A stretch of DNA of 45,124 nt from Pseudarcicella sp. (GTDB lineage: Bacteria > Bacteroidota > Bacteroidia > Cytophagales > Spirosomataceae). The stretch lies in assembly GCA_017988135.1 (NCBI GenBank), contig JAGNSI010000003.1, positions 1 through 45,124 on the forward strand, read 5' to 3'. The notes under the pieces were generated by a model. The model was not told the origin of the DNA, made no database searches, and saw nothing but the letters and a program-made list of their open reading frames with translations. Made by a program: the position numbers and the translations under genes. Shown here one piece after another: positions 8,983 through 15,510 of this stretch. Numbering within the stretch: position 1 is the first letter of the stretch; each line of letters begins with the position of its first letter.

Positions 8983-8990
8983 TACTTTTG
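8983..8990 (+). promoter_or_regulatory. -7 promoter box for the nucleotidyltransferase gene
   Basis: TACTTTTG matches TAnnTTTG exactly. No -33 TTG is seen at the normal distance. A start of transcription near 8997 would leave a leader of about 26 nt before the ATG at 9023 and would almost coincide with the in-frame TTG at 8999, which favours the ATG. Confidence 0.4.
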
Positions 8991-9022
8991 TACTCTGATT
9001 GATTAAAAACAAAAACATACAA

Positions 9023-9922
9023 ATGAAACCAACACTTTTGATAATGGCTGCAGGAATGGGCAGTAGATATGGAGGAATGAAACAAACCGATGAATTCGGC
9101 CCAAATGGAGAAACTATATTAGAATATTCGCTTTATGATGCTATAAAAGCAGGTTTTGGTAAAGTAGTTTTTATTATCAAAGAAGAAAACTTAGCAATAT
9201 TTAAAAGTAAATTTGAAAACAAATTAACCAATAAAATTGAGGTATCCTATGCTTTTCAAGGTGTTCAAGATTTTGTGCCATCAGAATTGGGGATATTAGA
9301 AAGAACCAAACCATGGGGTACGGGACATGCTATGCTTTGTGCAAAGAATCAAACAAACACGCCATTTGCTATTATCAATGCAGATGATTTTTATGGATAC
9401 GAAGCTTTCAAAATAATGGCAGATTTTCTTTCCACAGACACAGATTCAAATACTCATAGTATGGTAGCGTATCAATTGTACAATACCATTTCTGACTATG
9501 GCACGGTATCACGTGGTGTTTGTGAGAAAAACGAAGTAGGAAACTTAGAAAACGTAACAGAAAGAACAGAAATTTATCCGTTGAATAATAAAATTGTTTA
9601 CAAAGAAAACGAAATAGAAACAGAATTACCCGAAAAAACACCCGTTTCTATGAATTTTTGGGGATTCAAAACCAATATTTTTGAAGTTTCAGAAGAGTTA
9701 TTTAAAGTGTACGCAAAAAATAATTATACATCAGCAAAAGCAGAATTTTACCTGCCTTCAATTGTTTCGCACGTAATTGCCAACAATATAGGTGTTTGCA
9801 AAGTATTTGAAAGTCAGTCGCCTTGGTTTGGGGTAACTTATAAAGAAGATAAACCCATAGTACAACAAGAAATAAATACCTTGATAGAAAAAGGCGTTTA
9901 CCCTTCTCATTTATGGAATTAA
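9023..9922 (+). CDS. Sugar-phosphate nucleotidyltransferase family protein
   Basis: 299 residues from the chosen ATG. The N-terminus is the nucleotide-binding signature of the GT-A nucleotidyltransferases: LLIMAAGMGSRYGGMKQ, with a GPNGETILEYSLYDA follow-on. WGTGHAMLCAK and IINADDFYGYEAF (the metal-binding Asp region) are also present. The family transfers NMP from NTP to a sugar phosphate to make an NDP-sugar. The particular sugar cannot be read; the variant with NADDFYG is widespread but mostly uncharacterised. An in-frame TTG at 8999 would add eight residues but is less likely because of the promoter position. The stop codon overlaps that of the convergent DUF2851 gene (TTAA at 9919-9922). 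Confidence 0.85.
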   Translation: MKPTLLIMAAGMGSRYGGMKQTDEFGPNGETILEYSLYDAIKAGFGKVVFIIKEENLAIFKSKFENKLTNKIEVSYAFQGVQDFVPSELGILERTKPWGTGHAMLCAKNQTNTPFAIINADDFYGYEAFKIMADFLSTDTDSNTHSMVAYQLYNTISDYGTVSRGVCEKNEVGNLENVTERTEIYPLNNKIVYKENEIETELPEKTPVSMNFWGFKTNIFEVSEELFKVYAKNNYTSAKAEFYLPSIVSHVIANNIGVCKVFESQSPWFGVTYKEDKPIVQQEINTLIEKGVYPSHLWN

Positions 9923-11205
9923 ACTAAAGGTTGCTTTAATATTATTTGACCCATAGTACAAGATAAACATTTTTTACGGGTGCAATAATTGTTGTAAAGC
10001 TGTATTAAACCTTGTGAATCGAACGAGGTTTTCACCTTTAATCCAAGCTCTTCCCATAATGTAGTTACGTTGTTTTTTTCGCAAGGAATACTTTCTAGAA
10101 TTCCTAAGGCTTTGTGTAAGTTTTCTGGCAAATCTTTATTTTTGGCATGGCTATACAGCAATGGAACTACTGTATTGATTAAAATATTTTCGTAAGACGA
10201 TTTTCCTAGTTTAGCCTCTTTGTTGTCGCTCGGTTTGCTAAAAATGTAGTGACTTTGCCAATATTCTGATGGGCTAAGTAAGAAGATTTTCTTAAATGTT
10301 TGAATATCTTCAAAGTGCAAGAATAAAGAGAATAAGTGAATGTTTTCTTGGATAACTTTTGCAAATTGAGCTATCCTGATTGTTGGGAAATTTGCTGGTC
10401 GAAGTCGCAGAAACTTCCACTGATGTAAAGCCAGTTTTTTGTCGTGAAGAGAATATTTATTAGCTAGATAATTAAATTCTTTTTGTAGTTTTAGTTGATA
10501 TTCATCTTCTGTTTGTGTTTCTAAAAAGCCTGCCATGCCAAATAGCAAAGCTTCTATTTGGAAAAGATTGTCAGCATGTTTTAGAAGTATTTTTAGAGGA
10601 ATTTTTTGAGCAAGCATCAAAAAAGGTTCTGCGTTGATTTTGAATCCAAAGTTTTTCGCTAGTAATTGATACGTAGTTTCTTCCCAATCTTGACTGTTAG
10701 ACTGTAATAATTCACTTACAATTTGCGATTTTTCTTCAATTCTTTCAATTAACATTTTGTCTAAAAGATGCAATTTGTGGAAATGGTCTATGCCTTTGAA
10801 GTGAAATTGACATGGTATTTTATCCTTTGTTTCGATTAAAGTTTCATATTTTTCCAGTATTCGTTTATCAACTATATTTTTTAGTTCTAAAGTAGGTATT
10901 TCTGTGCCATCGTTTCTGACTATATTTTTGTCGTTTTCCCAAACGATATGAAGAATCACATTTTCGTAAGCTAAATTTTTTTCATGCTTATGCAAATGCC
11001 AATCAGATGACTTTGTGTGTATTTCTACACTTCCTACCCATTCTACATCGTCTATCAAAATACGGGCTTCCATGAAATCTGCTCCTGCATTTGTATTGAT
11101 AGTTCCTGTGCGAAATACCTTGATGTTTTGCTCGCTGGTGGTTGATAAATTATTAGTATTAAAATATTGATATTGCCAAATAAACACTAGAAAAGCTTCA
11201 TTCAT
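9919..11205 (-). CDS. DUF2851 family protein
   Basis: 428 residues, the usual length for DUF2851, a family found almost only in Bacteroidota and of unknown function. Typical features are the N-terminal FIWQYQYFN, a FRTGTINTNAGADF element, and GSVEIHTKSSDWHLHKH followed by NVILHIVWEND. That pattern of conserved Glu, His and Asp recalls a metal- or nucleic-acid-processing fold, but no activity is assigned. The C-terminus has a small cysteine cluster (Cys-X4-Cys-X2-Cys in TRKKCLSC and its surroundings) that could bind a metal. No signal peptide, so presumably cytoplasmic. It is divergent from pyrH. Confidence 0.85.
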   Translation of the reverse strand: MNEAFLVFIWQYQYFNTNNLSTTSEQNIKVFRTGTINTNAGADFMEARILIDDVEWVGSVEIHTKSSDWHLHKHEKNLAYENVILHIVWENDKNIVRNDGTEIPTLELKNIVDKRILEKYETLIETKDKIPCQFHFKGIDHFHKLHLLDKMLIERIEEKSQIVSELLQSNSQDWEETTYQLLAKNFGFKINAEPFLMLAQKIPLKILLKHADNLFQIEALLFGMAGFLETQTEDEYQLKLQKEFNYLANKYSLHDKKLALHQWKFLRLRPANFPTIRIAQFAKVIQENIHLFSLFLHFEDIQTFKKIFLLSPSEYWQSHYIFSKPSDNKEAKLGKSSYENILINTVVPLLYSHAKNKDLPENLHKALGILESIPCEKNNVTTLWEELGLKVKTSFDSQGLIQLYNNYCTRKKCLSCTMGQIILKQPLV

Positions 11206-11346
11206 CTTGTTGGTTATAATTTTATTAGTTAGCAGAAAATCTGTTTTTTTTAATCAAATATCTTTTAATCAAATATTTATGTTTATTTTGAAGTAAAAAA
11301 AGTTTTTTTTAAACAAATCTCAAAAAATAAATTTACATTTTTTTTC

Positions 11347-11354
11347 TATCTTTG
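11347..11354 (+). promoter_or_regulatory. -7 promoter box for pyrH
   Basis: TATCTTTG, an exact TAnnTTTG match, ends 16 nt before the pyrH ATG, which would give a leader of only about 10 nt. No -33 TTG is found at 19-21 bp upstream (the region is poly-A). A short imperfect tandem repeat (TTTAATCAAATAT) lies further upstream at about 11248-11277. Confidence 0.45.
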
Positions 11355-11370
11355 TTTGTAAAAAAAGAAA

Positions 11371-12081
11371 ATGAACAAACCAAAATACAAGCGGATTCTT
11401 TTGAAGCTATCGGGCGAAGCCCTTAGTTTAGATGGAGAAGTAATAGAACCATCTATTTTAGAGCGTTATGCTCAAGACATTAAAAAAATTCACGATATGG
11501 GTGTGGAAATTGCCATAGTCATAGGAGGTGGAAATATTTTCAGAGGAGCCAGTGCTGCCAAAGTAGGTATTGATCGTGTTCAGGGCGATTATATGGGCAT
11601 GTTGGCAACTGTTATCAATGGTATGGCTTTACAAGCTTCATTTGAGAAAATAGGCATGTATACTCGTTTGATGACAGCAATAAGAATAGAACAAGTATGC
11701 GAGCCAGTAATACGTAGAAGAGCTATCAGGCATCTTGAGAAAGGTAGAATTGTGATTTTTGGAGCAGGTACTGGTAATCCTTATTTTACTACAGATTCAG
11801 CTGCCTCATTAAGAGCGATAGAAATAGAAGCTGACGTAGTGCTGAAAGGAACACGAGTGGATGGCATTTATACTGCAGATCCAGAAAAAGATGCCAATGC
11901 AACACGTTTTACAAATTTGACTTATCAAGAAGCATTGTCTAAAGGTTTGAAAATAATGGACGCAACAGCATTTACGTTGTGTCAAGAAAATAATTTGCCA
12001 ATTATTGTTTTTGATATGAATAAACAAAACAATTTGGCTGATTTGATACAAGGAAATGAAGTTGGAACGCTGGTAAGCTAA
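11371..12081 (+). CDS. pyrH: UMP kinase
   Basis: 236 residues, amino-acid kinase superfamily. It phosphorylates UMP to UDP with ATP, in pyrimidine nucleotide synthesis. Visible motifs are [13 protein letters not shown] at the N-terminus, IGGGNIFRG, the TRLMTAIRI region, [27 protein letters not shown] with the DSAASLRA follow-on, and a [10 protein letters not shown] nucleotide-binding segment. Full length for the bacterial enzyme. It is 27 bp upstream of frr, the conserved pyrH-frr pairing seen across bacteria. Confidence 0.97.
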   Translation: MNKPKYKRILLKLSGEALSLDGEVIEPSILERYAQDIKKIHDMGVEIAIVIGGGNIFRGASAAKVGIDRVQGDYMGMLATVINGMALQASFEKIGMYTRLMTAIRIEQVCEPVIRRRAIRHLEKGRIVIFGAGTGNPYFTTDSAASLRAIEIEADVVLKGTRVDGIYTADPEKDANATRFTNLTYQEALSKGLKIMDATAFTLCQENNLPIIVFDMNKQNNLADLIQGNEVGTLVS

Positions 12082-12108
12082 GCCAATATAAAATATATCT
12101 GTTAAAAT

Positions 12109-12669
12109 ATGGAAGAAATAGATTTTTGTATAGACGCCTCCAAAGAAACAATGGATGGTGCATTGAAACACCTTACAATAGAATTATCTAAAATTCGTGC
12201 AGGCAAGGCATCAACCACCATGCTAGACGGTTTGCAAGTTGAATATTATGGCATGATGACCCCACTTTCAGGGGCAGCTGCTATCAATACTCCAGACGCA
12301 AGAACGATAGTGTTGAAGCCATTTGAGAAAAAATTGATACCAGAAATCGAAAAAGCCATCCGAAATTCAAATATTGGTTTGTCGCCAATGAACGATGGTG
12401 AGATTATACGGTTAAATATACCTCCACTGACTGAAGAAAGAAGAAGAGAGCTTTTGAAAAGAGTGAAAGCTGAAATAGAAACAGCAAAAGTTAATGTACG
12501 AAACGTAAGGCAAGATGGAAATAACGCTTTGAAGAAATTGAAAGCAGATGGTGTTTCGGAAGATGATATAAAAAGAGGAGAAGAAAAAATGCAAAAAATG
12601 ACAGATGCTTACATAGCTAAAATAGACCAGTACTATGTAGAAAAAGAAAAAGACATCATGTCTGTATAA
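12109..12669 (+). CDS. frr: Ribosome recycling factor
   Basis: 186 residues, full length. With EF-G it splits post-termination ribosomes into subunits. The sequence has the expected helix-rich domain I and the beta domain II: LSKIRAGKAST, LDGLQVEYYGMMTPLSGAA, ARTIVLKPFEKK, GLSPMNDGEIIRLNIPPLTEERRRE, and a C-terminal helix of EKMQKMTDAYIAKID type. It is co-directional with pyrH and is followed by a perfect terminator, so the pyrH-frr operon ends here. Confidence 0.97.
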   Translation: MEEIDFCIDASKETMDGALKHLTIELSKIRAGKASTTMLDGLQVEYYGMMTPLSGAAAINTPDARTIVLKPFEKKLIPEIEKAIRNSNIGLSPMNDGEIIRLNIPPLTEERRRELLKRVKAEIETAKVNVRNVRQDGNNALKKLKADGVSEDDIKRGEEKMQKMTDAYIAKIDQYYVEKEKDIMSV

Positions 12670-12682
12670 TGTAAATAATTTT

Positions 12683-12717
12683 AAAAAGTCCCTAATGCTA
12701 GTATTAGGGACTTTTTT
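12683..12717 (+). terminator. Rho-independent terminator after frr
   Basis: Perfect 14-bp inverted repeat (12683-12696 and 12703-12716, core AGTCCCTAAT / ATTAGGGACT) with a 6-nt loop and a T-rich 3' arm, 13 nt after the frr stop. Confidence 0.92.
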
Positions 12718-12755
12718 GTTTTAAAGAATTTTTAACCCTGAATGTCATTTTTACA

Positions 12756-14027
12756 ATGAGTATTAAAAAAAACATCATCAAACTTTTACCACTTAGAAAC
12801 AAAGAGAACTCAGAGCCCGAATTGATTATTTTTTCATCCTTTATGCTCTTTGTAACTTTAGTTTTGTTTCTTTTTGATATATTTTTTTTGTTAGACAGAA
12901 ATGTTACAGATGGGTTAAAAATCAGTAATACGTTGATATTGATATTGATTTTTGTTTCATTTTTATTTACAAAATCTATAAAAGGAATGAAAAGAGCCAC
13001 ATTTTTGATTCTTTTGATTTCTTATTTTATAATATTTTATTTTTTAAAAGAAACAGGCGGAATATATTCTGTAGACACTTTTTGGGCTATACTATCAGTG
13101 ATTATCGCTTATTTGTTTTCTGGTGTGCGGTCGGGAGTCTTTTTTTCGTGTTTAGTAATTATAGCACTTTCTTTTTATTTGATAGACGAAAAATATCAAA
13201 TTTATGGTTTAAATACTATAACTAATTTTACAGCGAATTATACTTATGGCTCTTTAGTTTGTATTTTACTTATTGTGAATATGGCAATTTTTACCTTTGT
13301 TAAAATTCTAAATTCAGTACAAAACAAAAACAAAGAACTAGTGGAAGCTCAGATAGACGAACTTTCATTAATGTTGAAGACACGTAGTCGTGAGCTTGAA
13401 ACACTCAGAAACAAGTTGGCAAGAGATTTTCATGATCAAATGGGAAATAAGATAGTAGGAATTAAAATGATAGCTAATTTCTTGAAAGTGAAGGGTCATT
13501 TGTTGCCAGAAGAAATGCGCACACATATAGAATTTATTGAAAAAAGTTCGATAGAGTTATATGAAGACACAAGGCATTTTATATTTTCTATTGACAGTAA
13601 AAATTCTACATTAGATGAAGTAATGCTTCATTTGAAGAGCTTTGGAGAAGATTTTTTTGGGGTTTTGAAGGTTGATTTTCAAGCAGAGGCTGATTTGCCA
13701 ACATTAATGCAACATGTTTTGCCAGCAGACCATGTGATGCAACTGGTCTTGATTTTCAAAGAAGGAATGACCAATGTTGGTAAATATGCTTATTGCAATG
13801 AAGTGTTTTTGGGTTTCGAGGTAAAGGGTAGTTTATGTGTAGTTACACTTAAAGACAATGGAAAAGGGTATGACCTTATTGATAAAAATAGAAGAATAAA
13901 TGGGCAACGTTATATGGCAGAAAGATGTAAAGCAATAAATGCCACAATCGATATTCAAAGCGAAACCAACAAAGGAGTTAAGATTGTTGTGCAGTATCCT
14001 TTATGTGAAGGCGGATTCAAGTTATAA
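12756..14027 (+). CDS. Membrane sensor histidine kinase (NarX/LytS-like)
   Basis: 423 residues. About six hydrophobic segments occupy residues 27-175, with very short loops and no sizable extracytoplasmic domain. A coiled-coil linker (about 185-215) follows, then a HisKA_3-type dimerisation domain with the phosphoacceptor in DFHDQMGNK (His226), and an HATPase domain with the N box KEGMTNVGKYA and the G box DNGKGYD. This arrangement is that of NarL/LuxR-partnered kinases. No response regulator lies next to it, so it is an orphan in this window. The last 28 codons are duplicated at 14868-14951. Its stop codon overlaps the end of a decayed transposase frame on the other strand. Confidence 0.85.
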   Translation: MSIKKNIIKLLPLRNKENSEPELIIFSSFMLFVTLVLFLFDIFFLLDRNVTDGLKISNTLILILIFVSFLFTKSIKGMKRATFLILLISYFIIFYFLKETGGIYSVDTFWAILSVIIAYLFSGVRSGVFFSCLVIIALSFYLIDEKYQIYGLNTITNFTANYTYGSLVCILLIVNMAIFTFVKILNSVQNKNKELVEAQIDELSLMLKTRSRELETLRNKLARDFHDQMGNKIVGIKMIANFLKVKGHLLPEEMRTHIEFIEKSSIELYEDTRHFIFSIDSKNSTLDEVMLHLKSFGEDFFGVLKVDFQAEADLPTLMQHVLPADHVMQLVLIFKEGMTNVGKYAYCNEVFLGFEVKGSLCVVTLKDNGKGYDLIDKNRRINGQRYMAERCKAINATIDIQSETNKGVKIVVQYPLCEGGFKL

Positions 14028-14115
14028 ATGCAACAGCTCTTCTATTTTTAATTTTTGAAAAAATATTTCATTTGGTGTTTTGTAACCAAATCTTTTTTTT
14101 GTCAATGATAATCAA
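14022..14115 (-). pseudogene. Transposase C-terminal remnant (IS30/IS3-like)
   Basis: Reading the minus strand, codons from about 14109 down to the TAA at 14022-14024 encode LSLTKKRFGYKTPNEIFF and then a KLKIEELLHL tail. The (K/R)RFGYKTPNE(I/V)F pattern is characteristic of the extreme C-terminus of IS30-type (and some IS3-type) DDE transposases. A TGA in frame immediately upstream closes the frame, and no catalytic domain remains, so this is a fragment of at most about 30 codons. Its stop overlaps the end of the histidine kinase gene. The IS family call rests on motif memory only. Confidence 0.5.
14071..14100 (+). terminator. Possible terminator after the histidine kinase
   Basis: Stem TTTGGT / ACCAAA (14071-14076 and 14085-14090), 8-nt loop, then TC and T8. 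It is 43 nt after the kinase stop. It lies inside the transposase remnant, so it may be an accident of that sequence, though the shape is right for termination. Confidence 0.5.
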
Positions 14116-14190
14116 CAGTGTTAATTAGATTTGACTTTCCTGATATGATTTTCTTGAATTCGCCTTCAATAAAAATACGAAAGTTGATTT

Positions 14191-14490
14191 TTACTTATTT
14201 ATTTTGATTTTCAAGTCCATTCGTTCGTGTAAAATCCTGATTATTTCTACTTTACTTTCTGAAATAATTTGATAAAAAATGATATGTTTACCTGTTCTCA
14301 ACCCGTATAAATGGCTACTTATTTCACCATATTCTTTTCCAAGTTCTGGGTTTTCTCCTATTTGTTTGCAGGCAAATTCCAAAGATGCGTAATATTTGTC
14401 TGCTTGTTTTTCAGACCATTCTTCAAATGTATAGATCCAAATATCATTCAAGTCGTCAATGGCTTCTTGGCGTAATACAACTTTAGACAT
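14191..14490 (-). CDS. parE: ParE/RelE-family toxin
   Basis: 99 residues, single RelE/ParE-superfamily domain. Typical elements are VLRQEAIDDLNDIWIYT at the start, WSEKQADKYY, a GKEYGEISSHLYGLRTGKHIIFYQI core and the closing VEIIRILHERMD. ParE toxins inhibit DNA gyrase, whereas RelE members cut mRNA. The N-terminal sequence and the ParD-type partner favour ParE. The gene starts 8 bp inside the end of the antitoxin gene, giving translational coupling. The pair sits between a transposase remnant and a duplicated kinase fragment, consistent with horizontal acquisition. Confidence 0.88.
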   Translation of the reverse strand: MSKVVLRQEAIDDLNDIWIYTFEEWSEKQADKYYASLEFACKQIGENPELGKEYGEISSHLYGLRTGKHIIFYQIISESKVEIIRILHERMDLKIKINK

Positions 14491-14731
14491 TTTTTCTTCT
14501 TTCGATTTTTAGTTTTTTTAAATTGTCCTCAAAATCAAAATTCTCAACTTGTGGGCTGTTCAAACCTTTTTGAATTGCAGTTCTCAAAGCTATTATTTTG
14601 CTTTCTTCATCTTCTAAAAGTCGAAGACCTGCACGCACAACTTCGCTGATATCTTTATAACGACCAGTAGAAACTTGACTGCTTATAAAATGGTCAAAAT
14701 GATTTCCAAGTGATATTGATGTATTTTTCAT
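14483..14731 (-). CDS. parD: ParD-type antitoxin (CopG/RHH)
   Basis: 82 residues. The N-terminal NTSISLGNHFDHFISSQV forms the ribbon of a ribbon-helix-helix DNA-binding dimer, and GRYKDISEVVRAGLRLLEDEE is the ParD helical signature. The C-terminal half (about 45-82) is charged and should be disordered until it wraps the toxin. It is first in the operon and overlaps parE by 8 bp. ParD proteins normally repress their own operon. A perfect 7-bp inverted repeat upstream (14835-14841 and 14853-14859) is a candidate but distant operator. Confidence 0.88.
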   Translation of the reverse strand: MKNTSISLGNHFDHFISSQVSTGRYKDISEVVRAGLRLLEDEESKIIALRTAIQKGLNSPQVENFDFEDNLKKLKIERRKNV

Positions 14732-14834
14732 TTCATTACATTTTTGATTGAAGTTACCAGAAATTGGAAAAAAAACAATATATATAATTTGATTTATTTA
14801 CGTTGCTTTGTGTTATGTGTGATTTGCAGATTTT

Positions 14835-14859
14835 GTATTCTCTCTTGATAATAGAATAC
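14835..14859. other. Inverted repeat upstream of parDE
   Basis: GTATTCT at 14835-14841 and AGAATAC at 14853-14859, an 11-bp spacer apart. It lies about 105-130 bp upstream of the parD start and just before the kinase fragment. It could be an operator or a scar of the rearrangement; there is no further support. Confidence 0.25.
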
Positions 14860-14864
14860 TTTAA

Positions 14865-14960
14865 TTAGAAAGATGTAACGCAATAAATGCCACAATTAAT
14901 ATTCAAAGCGAAACCAACAAAGGAGTTGAGATTGTTGTGCTGTATCCATTGGTTTTTTGA
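14865..14960 (+). pseudogene. Duplicated 3' end of the histidine kinase gene
   Basis: In frame this reads LERCNAINATINIQSETNK and continues GVEIVVLYPLVF to a TGA at 14958-14960. Codons from 14868 align with 13920 onward of the histidine kinase at 77 of 84 positions by hand count. Several differences are silent or conservative, and the fragment has its own stop and a different last three codons. It is therefore the tail of a paralogous kinase or a diverged partial duplication, without start codon or other domains. It lies on the far side of the ParDE pair from the intact gene. Confidence 0.75.
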
Positions 14961-14994
14961 TGTGCTTGTTTGTAGGTGATTTGTATGATTTACA

Positions 14995-15032
14995 ATAAAA
15001 AAGCGCTGATAACTTATTGATTATCAACGCTT
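14995..15032 (-). terminator. Terminator downstream of the tRNA
   Basis: On the minus strand, AAGCGTTGATAA (15032-15021) pairs with TTATCAGCGCTT (15012-15001) through 12 bp including one G-U, with an 8-nt loop and then TTTTATT. It begins 3 nt after the tRNA 3' end. Confidence 0.8.
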
Positions 15033-15034
15033 TG

Positions 15035-15108
15035 TGGACCAACATGGGCTCGAACCATGGACCCCCTGATTATGAGTCAGGTGCTCTAACCAACTGAGCT
15101 ATAAGTCC
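15035..15108 (-). tRNA. tRNA with anticodon CAT (Met elongator or Ile2)
   Basis: 74 nt on the minus strand. The cloverleaf reads: acceptor GGACTTA / TTGGTCC with discriminator A, D stem GCTC / GAGC, anticodon stem CCTGA / TCAGG around the loop CTCATAA, T stem CATGG / CCATG around TTCGAGC. CCA is not encoded. CAT can be elongator Met or, after lysidine modification by TilS, Ile2 reading AUA. C4-G69 and the T12-A23 pair are compatible with isoleucine identity, so both remain open. Position 6 is opposed T-T in the acceptor stem, with a T-G at pair 5. Confidence 0.92.
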
Positions 15109-15148
15109 TAACTAAGTGAGAATAGCGTGCTATTCCTTAATTGTGATG

Positions 15149-15180
15149 CAAAAGTACGCTGTTTTTGTTTTCAAAACAAA
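15149..15180 (-). promoter_or_regulatory. Promoter of the tRNA gene
   Basis: On the minus strand, TTTG at 15180-15177, a 20-bp spacer and TACTTTTG at 15156-15149 match the Bacteroidota consensus TTTG-N19/20-TAnnTTTG completely. The predicted transcription start is about 15142, roughly 34 nt before the mature tRNA 5' end. Confidence 0.7.
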
Positions 15181-15242
15181 TTTTTTTAAAGAAAAAATAT
15201 TTATTTTTCTTCCTATTTATTTTTTTAAATCGATGTATAAAG

Positions 15243-15274
15243 CTTGTTTATGTCGAATTTCATTAGTTATTTTG
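15243..15274 (+). promoter_or_regulatory. Candidate promoter of the SAM riboswitch-metX transcript
   Basis: TTG at 15244-15246 and TTATTTTG at 15267-15274 (one mismatch to TAnnTTTG), spacer 20 bp. The start would be near 15281, about 30 nt before the riboswitch P1 stem. Confidence 0.35.
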
Positions 15275-15312
15275 TATTCCATTCAATTATAAAGTATACC
15301 ACCGTATGCTAA

Positions 15313-15440
15313 GTAATTGATTTATAAAGAAGAAGTGAGAGAATAGGCTCTGTGAACTTCTGGCAACCTTACCAAATGTGGAAAAAGGTGCTAATTCCTA
15401 CCTAATTTACTTGATATTTTAGGAAAAATAAATCAATTAC
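15313..15440 (+). ncRNA. S-box (SAM-I-type) riboswitch upstream of metX
   Basis: The core has the S-box hallmarks: CTGGCAACCTT at about 15360-15370, then AAGGTGCTAATTCC at about 15386-15400. A perfect 12-bp P1 stem closes the domain (15313-15324 with 15429-15440, arms GTAATTGATTTA / TAAATCAATTAC). Nested helices AGAAGT / ACTTCT and AGAG / CTCT lie in the 5' half. S-adenosylmethionine binding stabilises P1 and switches methionine genes off. The gene below is metX, a classic target. SAM-I against the SAM-I/IV variant cannot be resolved by eye. No strong terminator is visible before the start; a weak stem pairs GCATT (15441-15445) with AATGC (15480-15484). Confidence 0.88.
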
Positions 15441-15510
15441 GCATTCATCAATTTTTATTAATTATTGTTTCGTAGTTGAAATGCTATAATTTTTAAATTT
15501 TATTACACTT

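Noticed and set aside
8999-9022. TTG start eight codons upstream for the nucleotidyltransferase
   Set aside because: The -7 box at 8983-8990 would start transcription almost on this codon, and the ATG at 9023 leads directly into the nucleotide-binding motif.
14028-15108. A genomic island integrated at the 3' end of the tRNA gene
   Set aside because: The accessory patch lies on the 3' side of the tRNA, but I found no repeat of the tRNA 3' end at the other edge and no integrase gene, so site-specific integration is not supported.
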